Positions 35,571-43,408 of a stretch of 64,000 bases of DNA are shown piece after piece. The DNA is from Phycisphaeraceae bacterium (GTDB lineage: Bacteria; Planctomycetota; Phycisphaerae; Phycisphaerales; UBA1924), in NCBI GenBank assembly GCA_020639215.1, contig JACKHA010000003.1:62001-126000 (forward strand), given 5' to 3'. Position numbers and translations under genes: made by a program. The notes under the pieces are model-generated. The model did no database searches. It saw only the letters and a program-made list of their open reading frames with translations, and had not been told where the DNA came from. Within the stretch, counting starts at the first letter, position 1. Each line of letters opens with the position of its first letter.

Positions 35571-35599
35571 TTGGCGGGAGGGCGGTTCCGTGGTAGAAG
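35571..35599 (+). promoter_or_regulatory. Candidate promoter of the ribonuclease-like gene
   Basis: TTGGCG (35571-35576) and TAGAAG (35594-35599) with a 17-nt spacer; both 4 of 6. It lies 80 nt upstream of the ATG at 35679, in the 299-nt divergent region with pckA. Confidence 0.4.
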
Positions 35600-35678
35600 A
35601 TTGGTGTCGGCGCGGCGGCGTGCGCCGCGGACGCAGCCAATCTGGAACGAGGCGGCCGACGGCCGCGAGGAGGACACG

Positions 35679-36065
35679 ATGCCACGCAACGCGCAGGGTC
35701 AGCACTACGCCGCCAACGCCCGTGAGGGCAACGCGTATCTGCCGCAGGTCGCGCCGGTGGAGTCGTTCGCGCCCAGCGGTGCGGCGATCTACTCGGTGGA
35801 GTTCAACAACCTGCCGATCGAGGCCAAGAACATCATCAAGACGCTCAAGAGCGGGGGGAGCGTGTCGGCGTACCGGCGTGACGGGTCGACCCACCGCAAC
35901 CGCGAGCGGAACCTGCCGACGGGCGGCTCGTACGACGAGTACACCGTCTCGACGACCGGGCGGGGCGACGCGGCCCACCGCGTGGTGCACCGGACCGACA
36001 CCAAGCAGTTCTACTACACCGGGTTCCACTACGCGGACTTCAGCCTGGTGAAGAACATCCCGTGA
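35679..36065 (+). CDS. RNase Sa/T1-type (microbial ribonuclease domain) protein without visible signal peptide
   Basis: 128 residues from ATG 35679, with GAGGAGGA upstream. The C-terminal 90 residues match the barnase/RNase Sa superfamily: NLPIEAKNIIKTLKSGG, then YDEYTVSTTGR (general base Glu87 in the HEYTV position), HRVVHR (Arg101/105) and YYTGFHYADFSLV (His117 in the DHYATFSLI position). The family cleaves single-stranded RNA after guanosine and is normally secreted or kept with barstar. Here the N-terminus is polar (MPRNAQGQHYAAN), no signal peptide is seen in any upstream frame extension, and no inhibitor gene is next to it. Whether it is active, exported another way, or a toxin is open. 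Confidence 0.72.
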   Translation: MPRNAQGQHYAANAREGNAYLPQVAPVESFAPSGAAIYSVEFNNLPIEAKNIIKTLKSGGSVSAYRRDGSTHRNRERNLPTGGSYDEYTVSTTGRGDAAHRVVHRTDTKQFYYTGFHYADFSLVKNIP

Positions 36066-36121
36066 GCCGGTGCGGGCCGGCGGGGCGGGTGCGGCCGCCG
36101 CGATTCCGGTCGCGTGACCCT

Positions 36122-36150
36122 TTGATTCGGCGCGCCACCCGCTTTATCGT
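36122..36150 (+). promoter_or_regulatory. Promoter of tRNA-His
   Basis: TTGATT (36122-36127) and TATCGT (36145-36150) with a 17-nt spacer, each 4 of 6. The tRNA begins 45 nt after the -10 element. No other gene follows within this unit. Confidence 0.5.
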
Positions 36151-36194
36151 TCGGGCGGATCGGGGCCGGGCTTCGTCCGCCGCCCCGATCGGAT

Positions 36195-36269
36195 GGTGGC
36201 CATAGCTCAGTTGGTTAGAGCACCGGGTTGTGATCCCGGGGGTCGCGGGTTCGAGTCCCGTTGGTCACC
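36195..36269 (+). tRNA. tRNA-His (GTG anticodon)
   Basis: A complete cloverleaf. The acceptor stem includes the extra G(-1):C73 pair that marks tRNA-His (GGTGGCCA with TGGTCACC, one G-T pair). The D arm is AGCTCAGTTGGTTAGAGC, the anticodon stem CCGGG/CCCGG carries loop TTGTGAT with anticodon GTG at 36230-36232, and the T arm is CGGGTTCGAGTCCCG. The CCA end is not encoded. Confidence 0.97.
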
Positions 36270-36299
36270 CTTTGTCTCGGAACCGAGTGCAGCGCGGCC

Positions 36300-37490
36300 T
36301 CAGGCCGCCTGGATCCGCTGGCACGCCGCAACCAGCGATCGGACCTGGACCGCCGATTCCTTCACATTCCCGCTCGCGGTGACGGCGTTGACGGCCGCGT
36401 CGGCGAGCTTGCCGAGCGTCGCGAACCCCAGCATCGGGGCCGTCCCGCGGATCTGGAGGCAGATCGTGCGGGCGGCGCCGGCATCGTCACTCTCCAGGCA
36501 CTTCTCCAGGCGCTCGGCGAACTGGCGAGCCTGCTGCACGAACGCGTCGATCAGCGCGGCGTTCGGGTCGCTCTCATCGAGCGTTGAACGCATCGATTGC
36601 TGGGAGTTTCCGACCATCAGGAACTCGGCGATGGCTCGGAGGAGCAGCGACTGCGTCAGGGGCTTGGCGACCAGGGCGCTCGCCTGGGCTTCCATGAGGT
36701 GCTCTCGGCTGAGCGCGCTCGTGTCGGCGGTCGTGGCGATCACGGGCGTCTGGAGCCCCATCGACCGCACCTCCTTGAGGATGTCCAGCACGGTATGGTC
36801 GCCCAAGTTAAAGTCGCAGAGCACCAGGTCGCAGCCCTCCGTGATCAGCGGCATCGCCTCGTCCTTCGACGTCGCGGTCCGGAGGCGGATCTGCGTGCCC
36901 CGGAGGTAGTGCTGGACCAGCTTCTGATCCATCGGGTTATCGTCGACGCACACGACGCACCCGGTCAGTTCCGCCGGGTCGACCCGCTCCAGGCTGAAGC
37001 AGTCGGAAAACGGGTCGCGTTGGACGAACTCGCGGGAGTCGATCGGCGCGTTGAACTTGATGCCCAGCTCGTGGACCATGCCCTTGACGTGGCGGCACCG
37101 CACGACGCTGCCCGCGATCGGGACCATGCTGCTCTCGCGGTTCTTGAGGAAGATCGTCACCGCCGACCCGACGTGGATGAACGAGCCGTGGATGATGCTC
37201 ATCCCGCCGCGCGAGAGATTGCGGCACGCAACCTTGACGGTGCTGCTCGAGGAGATCCCGGTGCCGCCGGACTGGTCGATGCGCATCTCGACGCCCTGCG
37301 GTCGGAAGTTCCAGCGGACGAAGTCCCGGTTCTTCGAGGCGTCGCCCTGCGCGCCGGGTTTGCCGTCCAACTCGGTCAGGAGCTTCTCGAGGTCCCCGCC
37401 CGCCAGGTTGACCGAGTTCGGGCGCAGCCCGGCGGGTGCGGCCGACGTGGAACGCGGGGCGACGCGCTGGCGGACGATGCGTGAGTTCAT
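36300..37490 (-). CDS. PilZ - receiver - degenerate HPt signalling protein
   Basis: 396 residues. The PilZ domain (about 55-155) has the c-di-GMP motifs RDFVR (RxxxR) and NLSRGG (NxSxxG). A receiver domain follows (about 185-305) with VVCVDDNPMDQ, phospho-acceptor Asp in LVLCDFNLGD and Lys in LVAKPLT. A C-terminal four-helix region (about 315-395) has the HPt shape, but its signature reads CLQIRGTAPMLGF where active HPt proteins have HxLKGSA; the histidine is replaced by Leu. This would couple c-di-GMP binding and phosphorylation without onward phosphotransfer. It starts about 30 nt after the convergent tRNA-His. The 354 nt upstream of its start hold the subtilase promoter region and poly-C tract. 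Confidence 0.8.
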   Translation of the reverse strand: MNSRIVRQRVAPRSTSAAPAGLRPNSVNLAGGDLEKLLTELDGKPGAQGDASKNRDFVRWNFRPQGVEMRIDQSGGTGISSSSTVKVACRNLSRGGMSIIHGSFIHVGSAVTIFLKNRESSMVPIAGSVVRCRHVKGMVHELGIKFNAPIDSREFVQRDPFSDCFSLERVDPAELTGCVVCVDDNPMDQKLVQHYLRGTQIRLRTATSKDEAMPLITEGCDLVLCDFNLGDHTVLDILKEVRSMGLQTPVIATTADTSALSREHLMEAQASALVAKPLTQSLLLRAIAEFLMVGNSQQSMRSTLDESDPNAALIDAFVQQARQFAERLEKCLESDDAGAARTICLQIRGTAPMLGFATLGKLADAAVNAVTASGNVKESAVQVRSLVAACQRIQAA

Positions 37491-37727
37491 GGCGGGTCCC
37501 CCGGGGTCGATGGCCCGCGTTCGGGCGCGGGCGGCGAGTCCTGTTCAGACCAGATCGGCCTTGCGGGGCCGGTTTGTGGGGCCGGGCGGGCGGACCGCGG
37601 GCGATTCGAGGGTTCCCCGAGCGCCCAGAGCGCATGGGTGGTTCAGCCGCCGCCCGAAAACCGGCACCGATCGAGGCGCGGAGGCTGGCACCCGCTTGCG
37701 TTATTGGACGAATGACGCACTAGGGGA

Positions 37728-37755
37728 TTGCACTCCCAACGATTCTCCGTACACT
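37728..37755 (+). promoter_or_regulatory. Candidate promoter giving a leaderless subtilase mRNA
   Basis: TTGCAC (37728-37733) and TACACT (37750-37755, 4 of 6) are 16 nt apart. Transcription would begin about 7 nt later, at or next to the ATG at 37762, which has no ribosome site. Weak -35 match; inference only. Confidence 0.3.
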
Positions 37756-37771
37756 GAACAAATGCACCAAG

Positions 37772-37784
37772 CCCCCCCCCCCCC
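37772..37784 (+). repeat. Poly-C tract (13 C) controlling the subtilase reading frame
   Basis: Thirteen consecutive C lie 10 nt after ATG 37762. As written, that ATG reads 13 codons and stops at TGA 37801-37803. The frame of the downstream subtilase is open without a stop from the tract to the coding region, so 14 or 11 C would join the ATG to the protease. Confidence 0.9.
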
Positions 37785-37844
37785 GGCAGTTCGTCTTCCC
37801 TGAGTAGGGCCCGGCGGCATTCGCCCTCGTGTTCGGTCGGCAGT

Positions 37845-39419
37845 GTGCTGATCGCCGTGGCGGTGGTTCTCTGTCTCGCTGCGCCCATGGCCCGAGCGGA
37901 CCAGGACTGGGCACCCGGACGCGTGCTGGTTCTCCCGCAGGTGCCGGAGCACGGCGCGACGGTTCGCCTCGCGGCCGAGGCTCTGGGATACAGGGTGGTG
38001 TTCCAGACGCCCATCTCGGGGCTTGTCTGCTTGGAGGTTCCGCCCGGGCGCGAACAGGAGCACTGCGCATTGCTCAGAGGTCGGGGTCTGCCCGTTCGCA
38101 CGGTGTGCCGCGATCCAGCGGGGCGCGGGGGGATGCAGCCGTTCTACCCGACGATTCCGAACGACCCGGAGTTCAGCACGCAGTGGAATCTCAGGAACAT
38201 AGGGCAGGTGGCGTTTGACGAGGGATGCCCCGCGCCGCAGAATGGATACACGGATTCCGACATCGACATCGAAGAGGCGTGGGAGATCACGCAGGGCAGC
38301 CCGGACATCGAGGTGGCGGTTTTCGATACCGGCATCGACCTTACGCACCCGCAATTCGTGGGTCGATTGTCCCCGCATGTGATCGACGCGACCGGTGGGA
38401 CCGGCCAGGACACCAACGGGCATGGCACCGGGGTCGCGAGCATCATCGGAGCCAACGTGAATGACGGCCCTGGGCCCGGCGGGGAGGGGGCCGGGGTGGA
38501 CCCGAACTGCACCCTCGTGGCGGTGAGGTTGAATCAGGTCTCCGGAGGGACGCTCTCCCAGACCCTCTTCGGCCTGGAGACGATCATCGCGAACCCGAAC
38601 TTCGCCGGCGTGCGGGTCATCAACATGAGCTACATGTTCGTCTGCCCCGAGGAAGACCCTTCGGCGGAAGTGCTTGTCCCAGTCCGGGAAGCGTTGGGCC
38701 TGCTCAAATCGTTCAACGTGATCGTGGTGGTGATCGCCACAAACCTGGGGGACGGCGCCGCCGACGTGTTCTGTCCGTCGAAGTGGCCCGAGGTCATCAC
38801 GGTTTCCGCGACGGACAATAAGGACTTGCGCGGGTACACCTGCATTGGACCCACTGGGACCGGCAACGCCGTCGACCTGGCCGCCCCGGGCGTCGCCGTC
38901 TGGGCGGCCCGCTGCGTGAACGTCCCGCCGTGCGAGCCATACTCGCCACATTCGAGCGGCACGTCGCTCGCCGCCCCCCAGGTGGCGGGAGCGGTTTCCC
39001 TGCTGATGGCGCGGGCGGACACCCTTGGGATCACGCTCACCTGGGACATGGTGTACTCGATCCTGACCAAGAGCGCCATCGACATCGGAGCGACAGGCCA
39101 TGACCCCGTGTTCGGGTGGGGACGGCTCAACGTGGCGGCGGCGCTGCGACGGTTGGAGAACGACTACTACGACTGCGACGCCGATCTGACACTCGGAGAC
39201 ATGTGGGGTGTGTGGGGGTACGGCGTCGCGGACGGACTGGTCGACCAGTCGGACATGAACTACTACATTCAGCAGTACAATGCCAGCAACCTTGATATCG
39301 CGGACCTCACGACGACGGGTGCCGGGAGCGGCCAGCCGGGTTACGGGGTTCCCGATGGCGTCGTGAACTCGGACGACTTCCTCTATTACTCGTCGCTGTG
39401 GGTGGCTGGATGTCCCTGA
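37845..39419 (+). CDS. Secreted subtilisin-like (S8) protease with dockerin-type C-terminus
   Basis: 524 residues from GTG 37845. The catalytic triad is intact: Asp161 (VFDTGIDL), His193 (NGHGTGVAS), Ser374 (SSGTSLAAP), with oxyanion Asn300. Residues 430-524 form a dockerin-like pair of EF-type units (GYGVADGLVDQSDMNYYI, GYGVPDGVVNSDDFLYYS) ending AGCP. As annotated the signal peptide (MLIAVAVVLCLAAPMARA) lacks basic residues and the GTG has no ribosome site. An ATG at 37762 would add a Ser/Arg-rich n-region (SRARRHS) if the C13 tract were 11 or 14 long. The real start may therefore be 37762, with expression set by slippage. The PEP-CTERM-like gene follows after 13 nt. Confidence 0.87.
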   Translation: MLIAVAVVLCLAAPMARADQDWAPGRVLVLPQVPEHGATVRLAAEALGYRVVFQTPISGLVCLEVPPGREQEHCALLRGRGLPVRTVCRDPAGRGGMQPFYPTIPNDPEFSTQWNLRNIGQVAFDEGCPAPQNGYTDSDIDIEEAWEITQGSPDIEVAVFDTGIDLTHPQFVGRLSPHVIDATGGTGQDTNGHGTGVASIIGANVNDGPGPGGEGAGVDPNCTLVAVRLNQVSGGTLSQTLFGLETIIANPNFAGVRVINMSYMFVCPEEDPSAEVLVPVREALGLLKSFNVIVVVIATNLGDGAADVFCPSKWPEVITVSATDNKDLRGYTCIGPTGTGNAVDLAAPGVAVWAARCVNVPPCEPYSPHSSGTSLAAPQVAGAVSLLMARADTLGITLTWDMVYSILTKSAIDIGATGHDPVFGWGRLNVAAALRRLENDYYDCDADLTLGDMWGVWGYGVADGLVDQSDMNYYIQQYNASNLDIADLTTTGAGSGQPGYGVPDGVVNSDDFLYYSSLWVAGCP

Positions 39420-39432
39420 ATCGGAGATCACC

Positions 39433-40032
39433 ATGAATACGCTCGTTCTGAGTGCCGGGATGTTGTGCGCGGCCATGGCGTCTGCGGCTGCGACCGCACA
39501 GACCGCGACCGTCATCGTGTCCCACGACGATCCCGACGGCCTCGTCGAGCCGGGTCAGGCTGTTCGCATCGGCGTGATGGTGGACTGGACGGGCGGGATC
39601 CAACTCGCCGGGCTGGCCGGGTCGCTGGGCCCGACGCCGGACGTGGGCATCGCGTCGAGTCCATCCTCCCCGTTGGGCGGACCGCTCGTCAATGTCGGCA
39701 CGCCCCTCGGCGGCGGGATCGTGGGCTACGACGTGGCCTCCATCCCGCCGTTCTTCACCGCCGGCCCGAACGTCATCCCGAGCTGGGCGTTCCCGCCGAT
39801 CCCGGTGCTGGAGTACACCTGGACCGCGCCCGCGACGCCGGGCGTGGTGGAGTTCGACTTCACGCCCCGGGCGCTGGCGCCGAACGTGCGGTTGTACACG
39901 TCGCTGCTGTCGATCGCGCCCGTTGAGGCGCAGACGACGTATGTGGGCACGAGCCTGACGGTGGTGCCGGGGGTGGGAGTGCTGTGGGCGTTCGGCGCGG
40001 CGGCGGTGGTTGTGGGGCGGCGGAGAAGGTGA
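39433..40032 (+). CDS. Secreted protein with PEP-CTERM-like C-terminal anchor
   Basis: 199 residues. There is an N-terminal signal peptide (LCAAMASAAATAQ). The central domain has beta-rich character (TATVIVSHDDPDGLVEPGQA, YTWTAPATPGVVEFDFTP), reminiscent of cohesin-like or Ig-like secreted domains. At the end comes VVPGVGVLWAFGAAAVVVG then RRRR. That tripartite end (short Pro motif, helix, Arg cluster) is what exosortase/PEP-CTERM proteins have, though the P-E-P motif is not exact. It is closely downstream of the subtilase and probably co-transcribed. A cohesin-type partner for the dockerins is possible but not shown. Confidence 0.55.
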   Translation: MNTLVLSAGMLCAAMASAAATAQTATVIVSHDDPDGLVEPGQAVRIGVMVDWTGGIQLAGLAGSLGPTPDVGIASSPSSPLGGPLVNVGTPLGGGIVGYDVASIPPFFTAGPNVIPSWAFPPIPVLEYTWTAPATPGVVEFDFTPRALAPNVRLYTSLLSIAPVEAQTTYVGTSLTVVPGVGVLWAFGAAAVVVGRRRR

Positions 40033-40100
40033 GGGTCGGGCGCGGTCGTGAAACCGGGATGCACACCCCCTCCGTCATGCTCGCGGAGCCTCGCATGACA

Positions 40101-40123
40101 CCTCCCCCGCGACGCGGGGGAGG
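40101..40123. repeat. GC-rich palindrome downstream of gyrB (copy 2)
   Basis: CCTCCCCCGC-GAC-GCGGGGGAGG, preceded by a second dyad GTCATGC...GCATGAC (about 40074-40099). It lies between the convergent 39433 gene and gyrB and may serve as a bidirectional stop, although no T-run follows on either strand. Confidence 0.7.
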
Positions 40124-40141
40124 GGCGCGAGGGCGGCCTGC

Positions 40142-43096
40142 TCAGACGTCCAGGTTCTTGACTTCGAGGGCGTGGTCCTCGATGTAGCGGCGCCGGTCCT
40201 CGACGTTCTCGCCCATGAGGGTGGAGAAGAGGCGGTCGGCCTCGGCGGCCTCGTCGGTGGTCACGCGGAGCAGCGTGCGCTTCGACGGGTCCATCGTCGT
40301 CTCCCACAGCTGGATCGCGTCCATTTCGCCCAGACCCTTGAAGCGTTTGACCTGCATGCCTCGGCGCCCGATCTCGAGCAGGGCCGGGACGATGGTCGCC
40401 AGGCCGGCGGCCTGGACGTAGCGTCCGTCGGTGCGGACGGTGGTGGCCCGCTCGTCGGCGTCGGCGGCTTCACCCGCTGAGTCTTCCGCGTTTTCGCCGG
40501 CGTCGGCTCCATCCGCATCGACTTCGCCCGATGCCGCATCGCCCGCCCCACTGGCGTCTTTCGCGTCCTTCGCGTTCCCGGTCGAAGTGGACGAGTCACC
40601 GCCCTTGGACCGCCCCTCGGTCGCCCACGCGTAGCGCGTGGCCATCCGCTCGCCCGTGACGGACTCTTCCTGCGTGAGGGCGTAGTCGTCGATGGACAGG
40701 CCCAGGTCGCCCAGTTCGGTGAACAGGCGGGCGAGTTCCTTGTTCTCGTGGAGCTCGCGGATGGTGGCGGTGGCCTGCCTGGGCGCGCCGGGCTGGGCGG
40801 CGTCGGACGCCTGGCCGTGGTTTTGGGCGGTCGCGCCGGGCGCGGTGCCGGCAGCGGCGGCCGCGGTCCCGTTCGCCGACCCGTTTGTCCCGTTCTCCGT
40901 CTCGGCGAGGCGAAGGTTGTGCTCGTCCAGGATGGCCAGGGATTGCTGCTCGCTCCAGGCGAAACGTTCCTCGGTGCGTCCGCCGTCCTCGCCCACGCCG
41001 CGCCACACGACGCGGTGGGTCGGCAGTGCGCCGTGCCCCGCGGGGTCGTCGGCGCGGGTGGCGAGCAGATCGGCGAAGCGCGTGCCGCGCCGCTCGGCGA
41101 TCTCGACCAGCTCGTGCAGTCGGCGGAGCAGGTGGACCGCGCGGCGGGCCTCGTTGCCCTCGAGGCGCCGGACGATGGGCGGCTCGGCGGGGGCGCTGGG
41201 CCCGTCGTCGGATTCGATGTCGCGCACGACCAGCGTGGAGCCGTCGAGCCCGAGATCGACCAGCGTGTCCTGCATGGTCTTCTCGTTGAGGACGTACTGG
41301 GAACGCTTGCCGCGCGTGACCTGGTAGAGCGGGGGCTGGGCGATGAAGATGTGCCCGCGTCGGATGAGGTCGGGCATCTGGCGGAAGAAGAAGGTGAGCA
41401 GGAGGGTGCGGATGTGCGAGCCGTCCACGTCGGCGTCGGTCATGATGACGATGCGCCCGTAGCGGAGACGGCTGGGATCGAACTCCTCGCCGATGCCGCA
41501 CTTAAGGGCCTGGATGAGGGTGCGGATCTCCTCGAAGCCCAGGATCTTGTCGAGGCGTGCGCGTTCGACGTTGAGGATCTTGCCCTTGAGCGGGAGGATG
41601 GCCTGGGTCTCGACGTCTCGGCCCTGCGTGGCCGAGCCGCCGGCGGAGTCGCCCTCGACGATGAACAGCTCGGAGCGTCCCACGTCCTTGGTCTTGCAGT
41701 CACGGAGTTTGTGGGGCATGGAGCCCGAGTCGAGCGCGCTCTTGCGGCGCGTGAGTTCGCGGGCCTTGCGGGCGGCCTCGCGGGCCTGGGCCGCCAGGAT
41801 GCCCTTCAGGCACAGACGCTTGGCCTCGGACGGGTGCTCCTCGAGCCAGGACTCGAGCGCCTCAGAGACCGCGGCGGCGACGAAGCCCTCGACCTCCGGG
41901 TTGAGGAGTTTCTCCTTGGGCTGGTTGTTGAACGTGGGGTTCGGGAGCTTGACGCTGACGATGGCGATCAGGCCCTCGCGCAGGTCCTCGCCGGTGGGGA
42001 CGGGGTCGGAGTCCTTGATGATCCCGGTCTTGCGGGAGTAGGCGTTGAAGACGCGCGTCAGGGCCAGCTTGAAGCCCTGGGCGTGGGTGCCGCCGTCGAC
42101 GTTGTTGATGTTGTTGGCCAGCGAGAGCAGCGTCTCGTTGTACCCGTCGTGGTACTGGAACGCGGCCTCGCACACCAGGAACTCGTCGGGCACTTCCTTC
42201 TTGACGTAGACGGGGCTGGAGACGGGGGACTTGGGCCCCATGAGGTGCCCGATGTACTCCAGCAGCCCGTTCTCGGCCTTGAAGGTGTCGCTGCGCCGCT
42301 CGCCGCTTGGCCCGACGCGCTCGTCGGACAGGCGGATCGTGACGCCCGCGTTGAGGAAGGAGAGCTCGCGCAGGCGGGCGGCCAGGGTCTGGTAGTTGAA
42401 GTCGACGTCGGGGAAGATCGTGGGATCGGGCTTGAAGGTGACGGTCGTGCCGCTGGTCCGCGACGCGTCGGCGGGGATGGGGGCCACGTCGTGCAGCGCG
42501 GTGGCGACGCGCCCCCGCTCGAAGGTCATGGACGTGATCCGCCCCTCGCGCCACACCTCGACCTCGAGGAACTCCGACAGCGCGTTGACGCACGAGACGC
42601 CCACGCCGTGCAGCCCGCCCGAGACCTTGTACGCCGAGCCCTCCTGCCCGAACTTGCCGCCGGCGTGGAGCTTGGTCATCACGATCTCGACGGCGGGCTT
42701 GCCGTTGAGATTCGGGTCCTCGTGCTTCATCGGGTCCGTCGGGATGCCGCGCCCGTCGTCGGTGACGCGGCAGGAGCCGTCGGCGAGGATTGCGACGGAG
42801 ACCGAACTCGCGAATCCCGCCATGGCCTCGTCGATGCAGTTGTCCACGACCTCGTAGACCAGGTGGTGCAGGGCGTTGATGCCCGTGCCGCCGATGTACA
42901 TCCCGGGGCGCTTGCGGACGGCCTCGAGGCCCTCGAGGACCTGGATCTGGTCGGCGGAGTAGTTCCTGTTTGGGCCGGCGGGCTTGGCGCCAGGGGGCGG
43001 GGGCGGAGCGCCCTCCGGGGCGGCCTTGATGTTCGGGGCCTGGCCCTTGGCGGGGGGCGCTTTGGAGGCCGGGATCGTGTCGGTGTGGTCTGGCAT
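40142..43096 (-). CDS. gyrB: DNA gyrase subunit B
   Basis: 984 residues from the ATG at 43094-43096. An N-terminal Pro/Ala extension precedes the GHKL ATPase: VRKRPGMYIG, EVVDNCIDEA, DDGRGIPTD, GGLHGVGVSCVNALS. Transducer and TOPRIM follow: FIVEGDSAGGSATQGRD, PLKGKILNVERA, and DADVDGSHIRTLLLTFF. The C-terminal block is RFKGLGEMDAIQLWETTMDP. E. coli GyrB has 804 residues. Here much of the extra length is two low-complexity linkers (Asn/Gly/Ala-rich near 40790-40910, Asp/Ala/Gly-rich near 40440-40600) within the region between TOPRIM and the tail. gyrA is not in the window. The ATG has no strong ribosome site. Confidence 0.95.
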   Translation of the reverse strand: MPDHTDTIPASKAPPAKGQAPNIKAAPEGAPPPPPGAKPAGPNRNYSADQIQVLEGLEAVRKRPGMYIGGTGINALHHLVYEVVDNCIDEAMAGFASSVSVAILADGSCRVTDDGRGIPTDPMKHEDPNLNGKPAVEIVMTKLHAGGKFGQEGSAYKVSGGLHGVGVSCVNALSEFLEVEVWREGRITSMTFERGRVATALHDVAPIPADASRTSGTTVTFKPDPTIFPDVDFNYQTLAARLRELSFLNAGVTIRLSDERVGPSGERRSDTFKAENGLLEYIGHLMGPKSPVSSPVYVKKEVPDEFLVCEAAFQYHDGYNETLLSLANNINNVDGGTHAQGFKLALTRVFNAYSRKTGIIKDSDPVPTGEDLREGLIAIVSVKLPNPTFNNQPKEKLLNPEVEGFVAAAVSEALESWLEEHPSEAKRLCLKGILAAQAREAARKARELTRRKSALDSGSMPHKLRDCKTKDVGRSELFIVEGDSAGGSATQGRDVETQAILPLKGKILNVERARLDKILGFEEIRTLIQALKCGIGEEFDPSRLRYGRIVIMTDADVDGSHIRTLLLTFFFRQMPDLIRRGHIFIAQPPLYQVTRGKRSQYVLNEKTMQDTLVDLGLDGSTLVVRDIESDDGPSAPAEPPIVRRLEGNEARRAVHLLRRLHELVEIAERRGTRFADLLATRADDPAGHGALPTHRVVWRGVGEDGGRTEERFAWSEQQSLAILDEHNLRLAETENGTNGSANGTAAAAAGTAPGATAQNHGQASDAAQPGAPRQATATIRELHENKELARLFTELGDLGLSIDDYALTQEESVTGERMATRYAWATEGRSKGGDSSTSTGNAKDAKDASGAGDAASGEVDADGADAGENAEDSAGEAADADERATTVRTDGRYVQAAGLATIVPALLEIGRRGMQVKRFKGLGEMDAIQLWETTMDPSKRTLLRVTTDEAAEADRLFSTLMGENVEDRRRYIEDHALEVKNLDV

Positions 43097-43408
43097 GGTG
43101 GGGTGCTGGGGCGGGTCGGGATGGGCCGCGGCGGGCAGAAAAACGGGCCTGATCGCGCGGCGTGAGCCGCCCTGTTTTTGGACCCGGAATGGTAGGTTTG
43201 TCCGGGGTTCCGGGCGCGTCGGGCGGCGCGATTCGCGGGTCCAAACAAGCCGCGTTTTCAGGGCCAAATCGCCCTTTTTTCGTTCGCTCGCGTGGCCCGT
43301 GCGCCCGCCCGGGGGGCGGCGTTCCGCGCGGGATCCGAACGCCCCGTCCGTGTGCCCGTGGAGGGCGATCGGGAACATCCGGGGCTCGGGCACGATTATC
43401 GTTGGCCT
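43097..43408. other. Divergent gyrB-dsbD intergenic region
   Basis: 312 nt without a gene. The only structure I see is AGGGC-CAAAT-C-GCCCT followed by T6 (43260-43280), a short hairpin with a T-run pointing toward dsbD; with 5 bp it is too weak to call a terminator. Promoters must lie here but no convincing hexamer pair is visible. Confidence 0.4.

Noticed and set aside
40748..43165. Long plus-strand frame opposite gyrB
   Set aside because: Composition is Gly/Val/Ala/Asp-rich without motifs; gyrB on the other strand has all signatures.
43260..43280. AGGGC-GCCCT hairpin with T6 as a terminator
   Set aside because: A five-bp stem, located upstream of dsbD with no gene ending before it.
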